Origin: an uncultured Holophagales bacterium
GTDB taxonomy: Bacteria > Acidobacteriota > Thermoanaerobaculia > UBA5066
DNA: 5,429 nucleotides
Reading direction: 5' to 3'
NCBI GenBank assembly: GCA_937864895.1
Contig: CALMDF010000087.1
Span: 1-5,429 of the forward strand
The notes below the pieces were generated by a model that worked only from the letters and a program-made list of their open reading frames with translations, had not been told where the DNA came from and ran no database searches. The translations under genes were made by a program, and so were the position numbers. Of the stretch, positions 1 to 5,429 are shown piece by piece (position 1 is the first letter of the stretch; each line of letters begins with the position of its first letter).

Positions 1-1294
1 TCACCGGCACGACGCCGATCTGGCCGATGGCCTGCTGGGTGTTGATCGTCGTGACCGGGATCGGGACGCGGTTGCCGATGACGAGCTGCGCCTTCTCTCC
101 TTCGGCGATCCGGAGCTGGGGCCGGGCGAGAACCTCCGCCTCGGTGTTCGTCTTGATGAAATTGACGACGATCGAGGGGACGGTGAAGTTGAAGTCGGAG
201 AGGGAGATCTTGATCAGCTCGTCCCACGGGAGGCTCACCGGGCCCCTGTCATCCGAGCCCCCGGTGTCGGTCCCGTTCACCTGGCCGACGATGCTGTAGC
301 TCGAGAGGGCGACCCCGAGGTTCATGAGCTTGTTCGAGCTGAGCTGGAGAAGCTCGACGTCGAGGACGACCTCGGCCTTGGCCTTGTCGTTCACCTCGAT
401 GAGCCGCTCGGCGACGGCGACCTTGTCGGCCGTGTCGCGGATGACGATGGCGTTCAGCTGGGTGATCGTTCCCATCCGCCGGAGGTCGAGCATGCTGCGG
501 ACCATCGTGGAGACGTCCTTCACGTCGCCGTTCGAGAGGAAGAACGTCCTCACGACCTGGTCCTCGTACTCCTTGCGGTTCTGCTGCGTGTCCTGTGCGA
601 CGAGGATCGTCTTCTCGTCGATGACCTTGTAGAAGTGCCCCGCCTGCCGCATGGTCGTCTCGAGGGCCTTCTGGAAGGAGAGGTTCCTCAGGTCGATCGT
701 GAACTTGTCGTCCTTCAGCTGCGGGTCGAAGATGACGTTGATCCCCGCGGCCGCGCAGAGGGCCTGGTAGATCTTCTTGATCGACGTGTCGGGAGGGAAA
801 GTCACGTCGATGCCCTTGTCCGAGGCGGGGTTCAGCATCGGCGGGGCCGCCCTTCGCCCCCGCGCCTTCTCCTTGGCCTTCTCGGCCGCGGTGCCTCCGG
901 CCGACTCGATCCGGCGCTTCTCGATGTCCTCGGCGACCCTCTTGAGCTCCTCGAGGGCCACGTCGTTCGTCGGGTCGAGCGCGACGCTCTGCTCGAGCTC
1001 GACCTGCGCGAGGTCGAGCTGGCCGGCCGAGCGGTGAAGCCTTCCCCGGCCGAGGTGCGTCTGGGCCGCCTGCATGCGCGCGCGGAAGAGCGCCGCCTCG
1101 TACTTCTTGTTGACGGGGTCGAGCGAGATCGCCTTCTGGTACGCCATGACGGCGAGGTCCCAGTGCTTCAGCTGCTCGTGGTCCTGCGCCTGCCGGAACG
1201 CCCGTTCGGCGGCGCAGCCGGAGGCGGTCACCGCCAGGACGAGGGTCACGGCAAGGAGGAAGGCGCGGGGCGGTCGCGTTCGGTGAACGGTCAT
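1..1294 (-). CDS. Secretin (PilQ/GspD superfamily) with lipoprotein signal and N-terminal TPR-like region, C-terminus cut by window edge
   Basis: This is the outer-membrane channel of the machine. There are 431 complete codons in the window (1294 to 2), and the frame runs off the left edge. A basic N-terminus and hydrophobic stretch (11-22) end in TASGC, so Cys27 is a probable lipidation site. Residues 29-127 look like TPR-type helix pairs, with WDLAVMAYQKAISLDP (45-60) and LDLAQVELEQSVALDP (93-108). A charged Lys/Arg/Ala linker (128-152) follows. An STN/N0-like domain spans about 160-233 (GIDVTFPPDTSIKKIYQAL opens it). A short secretin_N-like domain covers about 246-303 and includes LNAIVIRDT (280-288). 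The secretin core starts at about 308 with AEVVLDVELLQLSSNKLMNL. EVLARPQLRIAEGEKAQLVI (387-406) and GNRVPIPV (407-414) match the conserved secretin signature region. I see no AMIN domain of the canonical PilQ type, which leaves PilQ versus GspD open. The ATG at 1294 has AGGG six bases upstream. Confidence 0.93.
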   Translation of the reverse strand, partial: MTVHRTRPPRAFLLAVTLVLAVTASGCAAERAFRQAQDHEQLKHWDLAVMAYQKAISLDPVNKKYEAALFRARMQAAQTHLGRGRLHRSAGQLDLAQVELEQSVALDPTNDVALEELKRVAEDIEKRRIESAGGTAAEKAKEKARGRRAAPPMLNPASDKGIDVTFPPDTSIKKIYQALCAAAGINVIFDPQLKDDKFTIDLRNLSFQKALETTMRQAGHFYKVIDEKTILVAQDTQQNRKEYEDQVVRTFFLSNGDVKDVSTMVRSMLDLRRMGTITQLNAIVIRDTADKVAVAERLIEVNDKAKAEVVLDVELLQLSSNKLMNLGVALSSYSIVGQVNGTDTGGSDDRGPVSLPWDELIKISLSDFNFTVPSIVVNFIKTNTEAEVLARPQLRIAEGEKAQLVIGNRVPIPVTTINTQQAIGQIGVVPV

Positions 1295-1300
1295 GGGCGT

Positions 1301-1304
1301 CCCT
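1301..1304 (-). promoter_or_regulatory. Ribosome binding site for the secretin gene
   Basis: The minus strand reads AGGG directly after the PilP-like stop codon, then six bases, then the ATG at 1294. This places the start just ahead of a good lipoprotein signal peptide, so start and signal support each other. Confidence 0.55.
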
Positions 1305-1898
1305 TCAGCGGAGGGCGTCGGGCGGAAGCACGGGGATCCGCCGGGTGATCTCGGGCGGCAGCCCGACGAAGGCGAAGTCGACCGACTCGCGGCCGACGCG
1401 CTTGAGGATGAAACGGCCGTCGAGGACGTCGCCCTGCCGGGCGTTGATGAGACGGGGGCCGTCCTCGAAGGTGACGATGGGCCTGTCGCGCGGGCCGAAG
1501 ACGCCGAGAGCGCGGAACGGGACCTGCGGGGGGACGATGGGGGTCGGAGTCGGCGTCGGCGTCGGAAGGCGCGGACCGATGAAGTCGGCCGAGCCGGGGA
1601 CCGGGAAGGGCGTCGGCGTCGGGGGAAGCGGCTTCGGCGTCGGCGTCGGGGGGACGTGGAAGGCAAAGACGTTCCTCACCACGGCGCTCCCGATCTCCCC
1701 TCTCCCCTCGGAGAGGGCGAGCGGCGGGATGTCCCCGGGCGACGCGGCCGACCCGCCCGTGCGGACGGCCGCGCGGGCGGCGGCCGGAGCGGACTCGGGG
1801 GAGGCCCCGCCGCCCCGGGGCCAGAAGCGGACCGCGGCGACGACCACGAGAAGGCCGAGGAGGATTCCCAGGTTGCGGCGGGAGGCCAGCTCGCTCAT
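1305..1898 (-). CDS. PilP/GspC-like inner-membrane-anchored protein with Thr-Pro-rich linker
   Basis: This 197-residue protein probably bridges the inner-membrane platform and the secretin. It has an N-terminal hydrophobic anchor (about 9-23) preceded by Arg residues and no lipobox Cys, so it should stay in the inner membrane like GspC. Classic PilP is instead a lipoprotein. An Ala/Gly/Ser-rich segment (30-57) leads to VVRNVFAF (73-80), similar to the RNPF-type motif that often precedes Pro-rich linkers in such proteins. The linker (83-127) contains three Thr-Pro runs. The C-terminal domain (about 127-190), with FRALGVFG (128-135), a strand around PIVTFEDG (140-147), RQGDVLDGRFILKRVG (154-169) and VDFAFVG (173-179), follows the small beta-fold pattern of PilP and the GspC homology region. 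The ATG at 1898 overlaps the PilO-like stop as ATGA, with a weak GAAAGAG-like site upstream. The secretin gene starts 10 bases after its stop. The family call rests on fold pattern and gene order. Confidence 0.78.
   Translation of the reverse strand: MSELASRRNLGILLGLLVVVAAVRFWPRGGGASPESAPAAARAAVRTGGSAASPGDIPPLALSEGRGEIGSAVVRNVFAFHVPPTPTPKPLPPTPTPFPVPGSADFIGPRLPTPTPTPTPIVPPQVPFRALGVFGPRDRPIVTFEDGPRLINARQGDVLDGRFILKRVGRESVDFAFVGLPPEITRRIPVLPPDALR
1539..1652 (-). repeat. Thr-Pro-encoding hexanucleotide repeat clusters inside the PilP/GspC-like gene
   Basis: There are two clusters of a roughly six-base unit, ACGCCG or ACTCCG on the coding strand. One at 1539-1565 encodes PTPTPTPTP (residues 112-120). 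The other at 1602-1652 encodes two shorter PTPTP runs (84-88 and 93-97) separated by KPL. They form a proline-rich linker between membrane anchor and C-terminal domain. Because the unit is six bases, gain or loss of a copy would change linker length without a frameshift. Confidence 0.8.
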
Positions 1899-2533
1899 CG
1901 GGAGCTCTTTCCGCCCCGCGGGGCCGCGGCCGGCCGGGCCGGCGAGCCGACACGGACCCTCCGGATCGCGCGGAGGGAGTCCGGCCGGAAGTAGTTCGTG
2001 ACCGTGAGCGACACCCGGATGGCGTCAGGCTCCTCGTCCGAGCCCGCGGACAGGCCGACCTCCTCGACGACGAGGAACCGCCTCGAGCGCTCGAGGCCCG
2101 CGAGGAGCCTCTTGACGTTGCCGTAGGTCCCGGCGACGGCGAATCTCATCGTCAGCGCGTCGGTGCCGGGCTCGTCCACCGAGGAGTAGGCGATCGAATC
2201 GGGCCTGAGGCCGACTTCCCGGGTCGTCGCGTAGATCTCCTCGAGGAGCGACGCGATCCTCTCCTCCCTCTTTCCGAGGGTCTCCGAGAAGAAGGCCGTG
2301 AGCGTCTCCTGCTTCTCGAAGAGGCTCCGCTCGGAGGCCGCGGCGGCCTCGGCCTTCGCGCGGGCCGCGTCGCGGCGCGTCTCGAGGGAAGCCTGCTCGG
2401 AGACGAGCGCCCGGAGCCGCTCGTCGTAGAAGGTCCGGTACGAGAGGAGGACCCCGGCGTTCGCCAGGAGGACGAGGAGGAGGCTCGCGAAGAGGACCTT
2501 GCGGTCGCGGAAGGCGTTCGCGGCGCCGCTCAC
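1895..2533 (-). CDS. pilO: PilO-like inner-membrane platform protein, GTG start
   Basis: This 212-residue bitopic membrane protein is the expected partner of the PilN-like protein. It has a short basic cytoplasmic tail, one transmembrane helix (about 12-31), a long Ala/Glu/Arg-rich coiled coil (about 36-78) and a periplasmic ferredoxin-like domain (about 85-182). The segment FAVAGTYGNVKRLLAGLERS (131-150) matches the PilO hallmark, a beta strand with G-x-Y-x-N/D before an amphipathic helix, followed by RFLVVEEVGL (152-161). The frame extends upstream to an ATG at 2641, but that would add 36 Arg/Pro-rich residues, bury the start deep in the PilN-like gene and spoil the topology. The GTG at 2533 has GGGAGG seven bases upstream and overlaps the PilN-like stop as GTGA, so I choose it. 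The last 20 or so residues (SPARPAAAPRGGKSSR) look like a disordered basic tail. The gene ends in an ATGA overlap with the PilP-like start. Confidence 0.87.
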   Translation of the reverse strand: MSGAANAFRDRKVLFASLLLVLLANAGVLLSYRTFYDERLRALVSEQASLETRRDAARAKAEAAAASERSLFEKQETLTAFFSETLGKREERIASLLEEIYATTREVGLRPDSIAYSSVDEPGTDALTMRFAVAGTYGNVKRLLAGLERSRRFLVVEEVGLSAGSDEEPDAIRVSLTVTNYFRPDSLRAIRRVRVGSPARPAAAPRGGKSSR

Positions 2534-3144
2534 GGCTTCACCTCCCGGTCGCGGTAGAGGCCCTCGACGGAGAGCAGCCGCCCCTCGGCGCTCCCCCGTT
2601 CCCCGCCGTCTTCCGAGAGGGGCGTGGGCGCGTCGAACCACGGAGAGGCGTAGAAGGCCCGGAGGAGCCTCGGCAGGCCGTCCGGATCGCGCGAGACGAG
2701 ACCGAGCGTGACGATCGACTCGTCCGCCCCCGCGGCCGCCGGCCGGGCCCCTCCCGACTCGCTTTCCCGCACGAGGCCGATCGTCTCGACGCGGACGTCG
2801 TTCGGGAGCGTCTTCTCGAGGCGGGTGAGGAAGCGGCTCCAGGAAAAGGCGCGGAGCCTGGCGAGGGCATTGGCCTCTTCCGTCCCGGCCATCATGCCGT
2901 CGAGGTCGAAGCGGGCGAGCTTCTTCTCGGTCTCGCGGCGGGAGGCCTCGAGCTTCTCGATCTCCGCGCGGAGGGAGGCCACCGCCTCGCGCGACTTCTT
3001 CGAGTCGTCGAGGTAGGAGGCGACGGTCCTCACGCTCGTCGCGGTCATGACGAGCGCGGCGAGGAGGAGGACGGCCGCCGTGACGTTCGCCGGGCGGGAA
3101 TCGACGAAGGGGCGGCGGGCGAGGTTCGGGCGTGCGGCGCTCAC
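2530..3144 (-). CDS. pilN: PilN-like inner-membrane platform protein
   Basis: This 204-residue bitopic membrane protein has the full PilN layout. A short cytoplasmic tail carries PNLARRPF (6-13), the counterpart of the conserved PilN tail motif that docks into PilM. One transmembrane helix follows (about 21-40), then a charged coiled coil (about 46-78), then a periplasmic domain (about 97-198) opening with FSWSRFLTRLEKTLPNDVRV (100-119), a typical PilN segment at the start of the ferredoxin-like fold. Low-complexity loops interrupt that domain at about 128-142 and 175-188. The start is a GTG at 3144, four bases after the PilM-like stop, preceded by GGAG with a seven-base spacer. The tail motif begins at residue 6, so the start is well placed. 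The 3' end overlaps the PilO-like start as GTGA. PilN normally heterodimerises with PilO, so the two neighbours probably form one complex. Confidence 0.9.
   Translation of the reverse strand: MSAARPNLARRPFVDSRPANVTAAVLLLAALVMTATSVRTVASYLDDSKKSREAVASLRAEIEKLEASRRETEKKLARFDLDGMMAGTEEANALARLRAFSWSRFLTRLEKTLPNDVRVETIGLVRESESGGARPAAAGADESIVTLGLVSRDPDGLPRLLRAFYASPWFDAPTPLSEDGGERGSAEGRLLSVEGLYRDREVKP
2541..2546 (-). promoter_or_regulatory. Strong ribosome binding site fixing the PilO-like GTG start
   Basis: The minus strand reads GGGAGG, then seven bases, then GTG at 2533. It is the best Shine-Dalgarno match in the window. It sits within the last codons of the PilN-like gene and argues against the longer ATG-started frame at 2641. 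Confidence 0.7.
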
Positions 3145-3148
3145 GGGC

Positions 3149-4120
3149 TCACTCCGCTCCCATCAGAAGCCCGAGGCCGACGAGGAGGGCCGGGTCCTCG
3201 ACCCGGGGCGGGACCCCCTTCGCGAGGAGGGCCGGGACGAGCGAGGCGGGGTCCGCCCCTCCCCCCTCCCGCCGGAACTCGCCGAACCGGATAGAGACGG
3301 GGGAGGACTCCGGGACGACGACGGCGTTGCCGGCCACCTCCGGCCCGGGCCCTTCCGCGGACGTCCCGCCGACGAACGAGGCCGCGAGGCGGATCTCCTG
3401 CAGCGCCTGCTCCGGGTCCGCGGAGATCTCGCGGGTCCGGAGGAACCGGACGTCCCCCTTCTCGAGGAAGACGGTCGAGACGTTGGGACCGTCCGTGAAG
3501 ACGACGAGGCCCGTCCCCCCGATCGCCTCGCTGGCGACCGCGGAGAGGGCGAGCGCGGCCGGCTCGATCGCCCCGAGGCGGATCCCGTGCGAGGCGAACG
3601 CCGCCTCGAGGGAGGCGATCGTCTCCTCGGGCGCGCCGAGGACGAGGAGCCGGGTCCCGCCGTCGGGAGCCGCCCCCGCTTCGCACCAGCTGACCCGCAG
3701 GGCCGGCGGAGGGTCGCCGTAGAGGCGGCCGATCTTCCACCGGAGGACCTCCGCGAGCTCCCGGGGGCTCTTCGTCGAGCCGGGCTCGACGTCGACGGTG
3801 GCGACCTTGACGAAGCCGTCGGGAACGGCGAGAGAGGCCGCCGTGACCCTCTCCTTCGGCTGGAGGAGCGACGAAAGCGCCTGTCCGAGGAGGGGGCCGG
3901 CGACCGGCACCCCCCCGGGGCCCGGGCCGAAGGTCGCCGGGGGAAGCGCGCGGGAGCCGACCCTCGGGCCGGTCGCCTTCCGCCCGGTCTCGGCCTCCCG
4001 CGCGAGGGCGACGTGGACGAGGCGGTCTTCCGTCAGGACGAAGGCGTGCGGCGGCCGGCGGAAGCCCCATCTCCGTTTCAGGGCGCGCCGGGCGCCCGCG
4101 AGGAAGCCGTCAGTCGACAA
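3149..4120 (-). CDS. pilM: PilM-like (actin-fold) pilus/secretion platform protein, TTG start
   Basis: This is a 323-residue soluble protein, close to the length of PilM, with no membrane segment or signal peptide. PilM is a cytoplasmic actin-like protein that binds the N-terminal tail of PilN, and GspL contains the same fold. Support here is mainly position, between the ATPase and the PilN-like gene, plus weak family features: an N-terminal strand pair around 26-40, a helix LAEVLRWKIGRLYG (122-135) like the PilM segment where the chain re-enters the fold, and IEPAALAL (185-192) resembling the PilM region that precedes its second phosphate motif. The usual Asp-Ile-Gly motif near the N-terminus is not recognisable. 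The second phosphate loop reads VVFTDGPNVSTVFLEKGDVR (206-225) and the downstream Gly-Gly is missing. The start must be TTG at 4120: an in-frame TGA lies two codons upstream (4124-4126), and no ATG, GTG or TTG follows in the first 40 codons. Nucleotide binding may be lost. Confidence 0.8.
   Translation of the reverse strand: MSTDGFLAGARRALKRRWGFRRPPHAFVLTEDRLVHVALAREAETGRKATGPRVGSRALPPATFGPGPGGVPVAGPLLGQALSSLLQPKERVTAASLAVPDGFVKVATVDVEPGSTKSPRELAEVLRWKIGRLYGDPPPALRVSWCEAGAAPDGGTRLLVLGAPEETIASLEAAFASHGIRLGAIEPAALALSAVASEAIGGTGLVVFTDGPNVSTVFLEKGDVRFLRTREISADPEQALQEIRLAASFVGGTSAEGPGPEVAGNAVVVPESSPVSIRFGEFRREGGGADPASLVPALLAKGVPPRVEDPALLVGLGLLMGAE
3152..3155 (-). promoter_or_regulatory. Ribosome binding site for the PilN-like gene
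   Basis: The minus strand reads GGAG followed by a seven-base spacer and the GTG start at 3144. The site lies in the last codons of the PilM-like gene and decides the start of the PilN-like gene. Confidence 0.6.
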
Positions 4121-5429
4121 AGGTCACCTTGTTGATCTCTTTCAGCGTGGTCTCCCCGTGGAAGACCTTTCTGAGCGCCGATTCGCGGAGGAAGGCCATC
4201 CCCTCCTCCTTGGCCGCCTTCTTGATCTCGGCCGCCGGGCGGCGGTCCAGGATGAGGCCGCGGATCCGGTCGGAGAGGTCGAGGAGCTCGGTGATCGCCA
4301 TCCGGCCGTAGAAGCCCGTGCCGTTGCACTCGATGCACCCGCGCCCCTCGTAGAACGTGACGCCGGCGATCTCGGCCGCCGTCAGGCCCGACTCGTCGAG
4401 GAGCTGCTTCGTCGGCTCCATCGTCACCCGGCAGCGCGGGCAGATCTTCCTCACGAGCCGCTGCGCGAGGATGCAGTTGAGCGCCGAGACGAAGTTGTAG
4501 AGCTCGACCTTCATGTTGAGGAAGCGGCCGAGGACGTCGACGACGTTGTTCGCGTGGACCGTCGTGAAGACGAGGTGCCCGGTCAGCGCCGCCTGGACGG
4601 CGATCTGGGCGGTCTCCTCGTCGCGGATCTCGCCGACCATGACCTTGTCGGGGTCGTGGCGGAGGATCGAGCGGAGGCCCCTCGCGAACGTGAGCCCCTT
4701 CTTCTCGTTGACCGGGATCTGCGTGATGCCGCGCAGCTGGTACTCGACCGGGTCCTCGATCGTGACGATCTTGTCCTCGACGGACTGGATCTCCGAGAGG
4801 CAGGCGTAGAGCGTCGTCGTCTTTCCCGACCCGGTCGGCCCGGTGACGAGGACCATCCCGTAGGGCTCGCGGATGAACTTGCGGAGCCGCTTCATCGTTT
4901 CGGGGTCCATCCCGAGGACGTCGAGGCGGAGGTTCTTGAACTCGGCGTTCGCCGACTCCTTGTCGAGGATCCGGATGACGGCGTCCTCGCCGTGGACGGT
5001 CGGCATGATCGAGACGCGGAAGTCGATCGTCCGCCCCTTGACCCGGATCTTGAAGCGGCCGTCCTGCGGGACCCGCTTCTCGGCGATGTCGAGCTCCGAC
5101 ATGACCTTGATGCGGCTGATGATCGTCTGGTGGTGCTTCTTGTCGATCGGCTCCATCGCCGGGTAGAGGACGCCGTCGATGCGGTACTTGATGACGACGA
5201 CGTTCTCCTGCGTCTCGATGTGAATGTCGGACGCCCGGCGCTGGATCGCGTTGAAGAGGACCGAGTCGACGAGCTTGATGATCGGGCTCGCGTCCGCGGC
5301 GATCCGGTCGATCGTCAGGACCTCCTGGCCCTCCTCGTCCTCCCTCACGACCTGCATCCGGAACTCTTCGGTCGCCTCCTCGAGGACCCGCTGGGTCGAC
5401 TCGGACTTCTGGAGGATCTCGTGCATCGC
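4110..5429 (-). CDS. pilB: PilB/GspE-family type IV filament assembly ATPase, N-terminus cut by window edge
   Basis: This is the cytoplasmic hexameric ATPase that powers pilin or pseudopilin assembly at the inner-membrane platform. At least 438 residues are visible, counted from the Met codon at 5426. The frame stays open to the window edge and family members are usually around 550 or more residues, so that Met is probably internal and the N-terminal regulatory domain lies outside. Motifs in order are ASDIHIE (65-71), Walker A GPTGSGKT (196-203), the Asp box TIEDPVEY (222-229), Walker B with VMVGEIRDEE (262-271), and the His box TGHLVFTTVHAN (282-293). A tetracysteine metal site follows, CPRC (329-332) and CIEC (364-367), as in PilB and GspE but not in PilT. 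All catalytic motifs look intact. The stop overlaps the start of the PilM-like gene by 11 bases. The following pilMNOP-like genes favour PilB over GspE, but sequence alone does not settle which. Confidence 0.95.
   Translation of the reverse strand, partial: AMHEILQKSESTQRVLEEATEEFRMQVVREDEEGQEVLTIDRIAADASPIIKLVDSVLFNAIQRRASDIHIETQENVVVIKYRIDGVLYPAMEPIDKKHHQTIISRIKVMSELDIAEKRVPQDGRFKIRVKGRTIDFRVSIMPTVHGEDAVIRILDKESANAEFKNLRLDVLGMDPETMKRLRKFIREPYGMVLVTGPTGSGKTTTLYACLSEIQSVEDKIVTIEDPVEYQLRGITQIPVNEKKGLTFARGLRSILRHDPDKVMVGEIRDEETAQIAVQAALTGHLVFTTVHANNVVDVLGRFLNMKVELYNFVSALNCILAQRLVRKICPRCRVTMEPTKQLLDESGLTAAEIAGVTFYEGRGCIECNGTGFYGRMAITELLDLSDRIRGLILDRRPAAEIKKAAKEEGMAFLRESALRKVFHGETTLKEINKVTFVD
4124..4130 (-). 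promoter_or_regulatory. Probable ribosome binding site for the TTG-started PilM-like gene
   Basis: The minus strand reads AAGGTGA and then three bases before the TTG at 4120, all inside the last codons of the ATPase gene. The spacing is shorter than usual and the start codon is weak. This would fit initiation by ribosomes terminating at the overlapping ATPase stop codon (4112-4110). It supports the TTG start, although the in-frame TGA at 4124-4126 is the stronger argument. Confidence 0.45.

Noticed and set aside
635..1348. A 237-codon plus-strand frame opposite the secretin N-terminus
   Set aside because: The product is low-complexity Arg/Leu/Gly-rich sequence, while the minus strand encodes a recognisable lipoprotein signal, TPR-like repeats and STN domain. 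It is a shadow frame.
1915..1945. Very G+C-rich self-complementary stretch that could fold as a hairpin and resemble a terminator
   Set aside because: It lies within the PilO-like coding sequence, encodes an Ala/Pro/Arg tail, and is not followed by a T run on the minus strand. Terminating here would cut off the last two genes of the operon.
1291..1994. Overlapping long frames on both strands around the PilP-like gene (1291-1953 minus, 1293-1994 plus, 1345-2001 plus)
   Set aside because: All give Arg/Gly/Pro-rich products without recognisable features. Only the 1305-1898 minus frame has an anchor, linker and folded-domain pattern and matches the operon junctions.
2534..2641. N-terminal extension of the PilO-like protein to an ATG at 2641
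   Set aside because: It would add 36 Arg/Pro/Gly-rich residues before the membrane helix and overlap the PilN-like gene by over 100 bases. The GTG at 2533 has a strong ribosome site and a GTGA junction.
3141..4070. Minus-strand 309-codon frame overlapping the PilM-like gene in another frame
   Set aside because: Its product is almost entirely Arg, Gly, Pro, Ala and Asp with no fold pattern, and it conflicts with the 3149-4120 frame, which has a normal amino-acid mix and secondary-structure pattern.
3047..4135. A 362-codon open frame on the plus strand opposite the PilM-like gene
   Set aside because: Its product is dominated by Arg, Gly, Glu, Asp and Pro with no domain, membrane segment or family motif. 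It lies antisense to a gene with clear operon context, as expected by chance in such G+C-rich DNA where stop codons are rare.
5424..5426. Met codon near the right edge as the true start of the ATPase
   Set aside because: The frame remains open to the window end, the family is usually longer by a full N-terminal domain, and there are only three bases upstream in which to look for a ribosome site, so it is best treated as internal.

Overview
The window is a dense, high-G+C stretch (about two thirds G+C by eye) in which every supported gene lies on the minus strand and is read from the right end to the left end. It carries six consecutive genes of a type IV filament machine (type IV pilus or closely related type II secretion apparatus). 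Two are cut by the window edges: the assembly ATPase at the right edge lacks its N-terminus, and the outer-membrane secretin at the left edge lacks its C-terminal barrel half.

In order of transcription the genes are: a PilB/GspE-type hexameric ATPase (5429 to 4110); a PilM-like actin-fold protein with a TTG start (4120 to 3149); a PilN-like bitopic membrane protein with a GTG start (3144 to 2530); a PilO-like bitopic membrane protein with a GTG start (2533 to 1895); a PilP/GspC-like inner-membrane-anchored protein with a Thr-Pro-rich linker (1898 to 1305); and a lipoprotein secretin with an N-terminal TPR-like segment (1294 to beyond base 1). Gene junctions are an 11-base overlap, a 4-base gap, two 4-base overlaps (GTGA and ATGA) and a 10-base gap. 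This is therefore very likely one translationally coupled operon. There is no non-coding stretch of any length, and I see no promoter, terminator, RNA gene, mobile element or CRISPR array.

In the expected machine, the ATPase works at the cytoplasmic face. PilM docks on the short N-terminal tail of PilN, PilN and PilO pair through coiled coils and ferredoxin-like periplasmic domains, and the PilP/GspC-like protein links this platform to the secretin that lets the filament or substrate through the outer membrane. The order M-N-O-P-secretin is the classic pilMNOPQ arrangement. Several parts depart from the textbook pilus versions: the PilM-like protein has lost recognisable nucleotide-binding motifs, the PilP-like protein has a transmembrane anchor instead of a lipobox, and the secretin is itself a lipoprotein carrying TPR-like repeats.

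The organism is a diderm bacterium, because it has an outer-membrane secretin and a lipoprotein. The high G+C, the PilN tail motif of the NLARRPF type, the TPR-STN-secretin fusion and the Pro-rich PilP/GspC-like protein suggest Acidobacteriota or a similar deep-branching high-G+C phylum. That placement is an inference from general family knowledge and is not firmly established by this sequence. The content is conserved core machinery. The interest lies in these variant architectures; I see no wholly new system.
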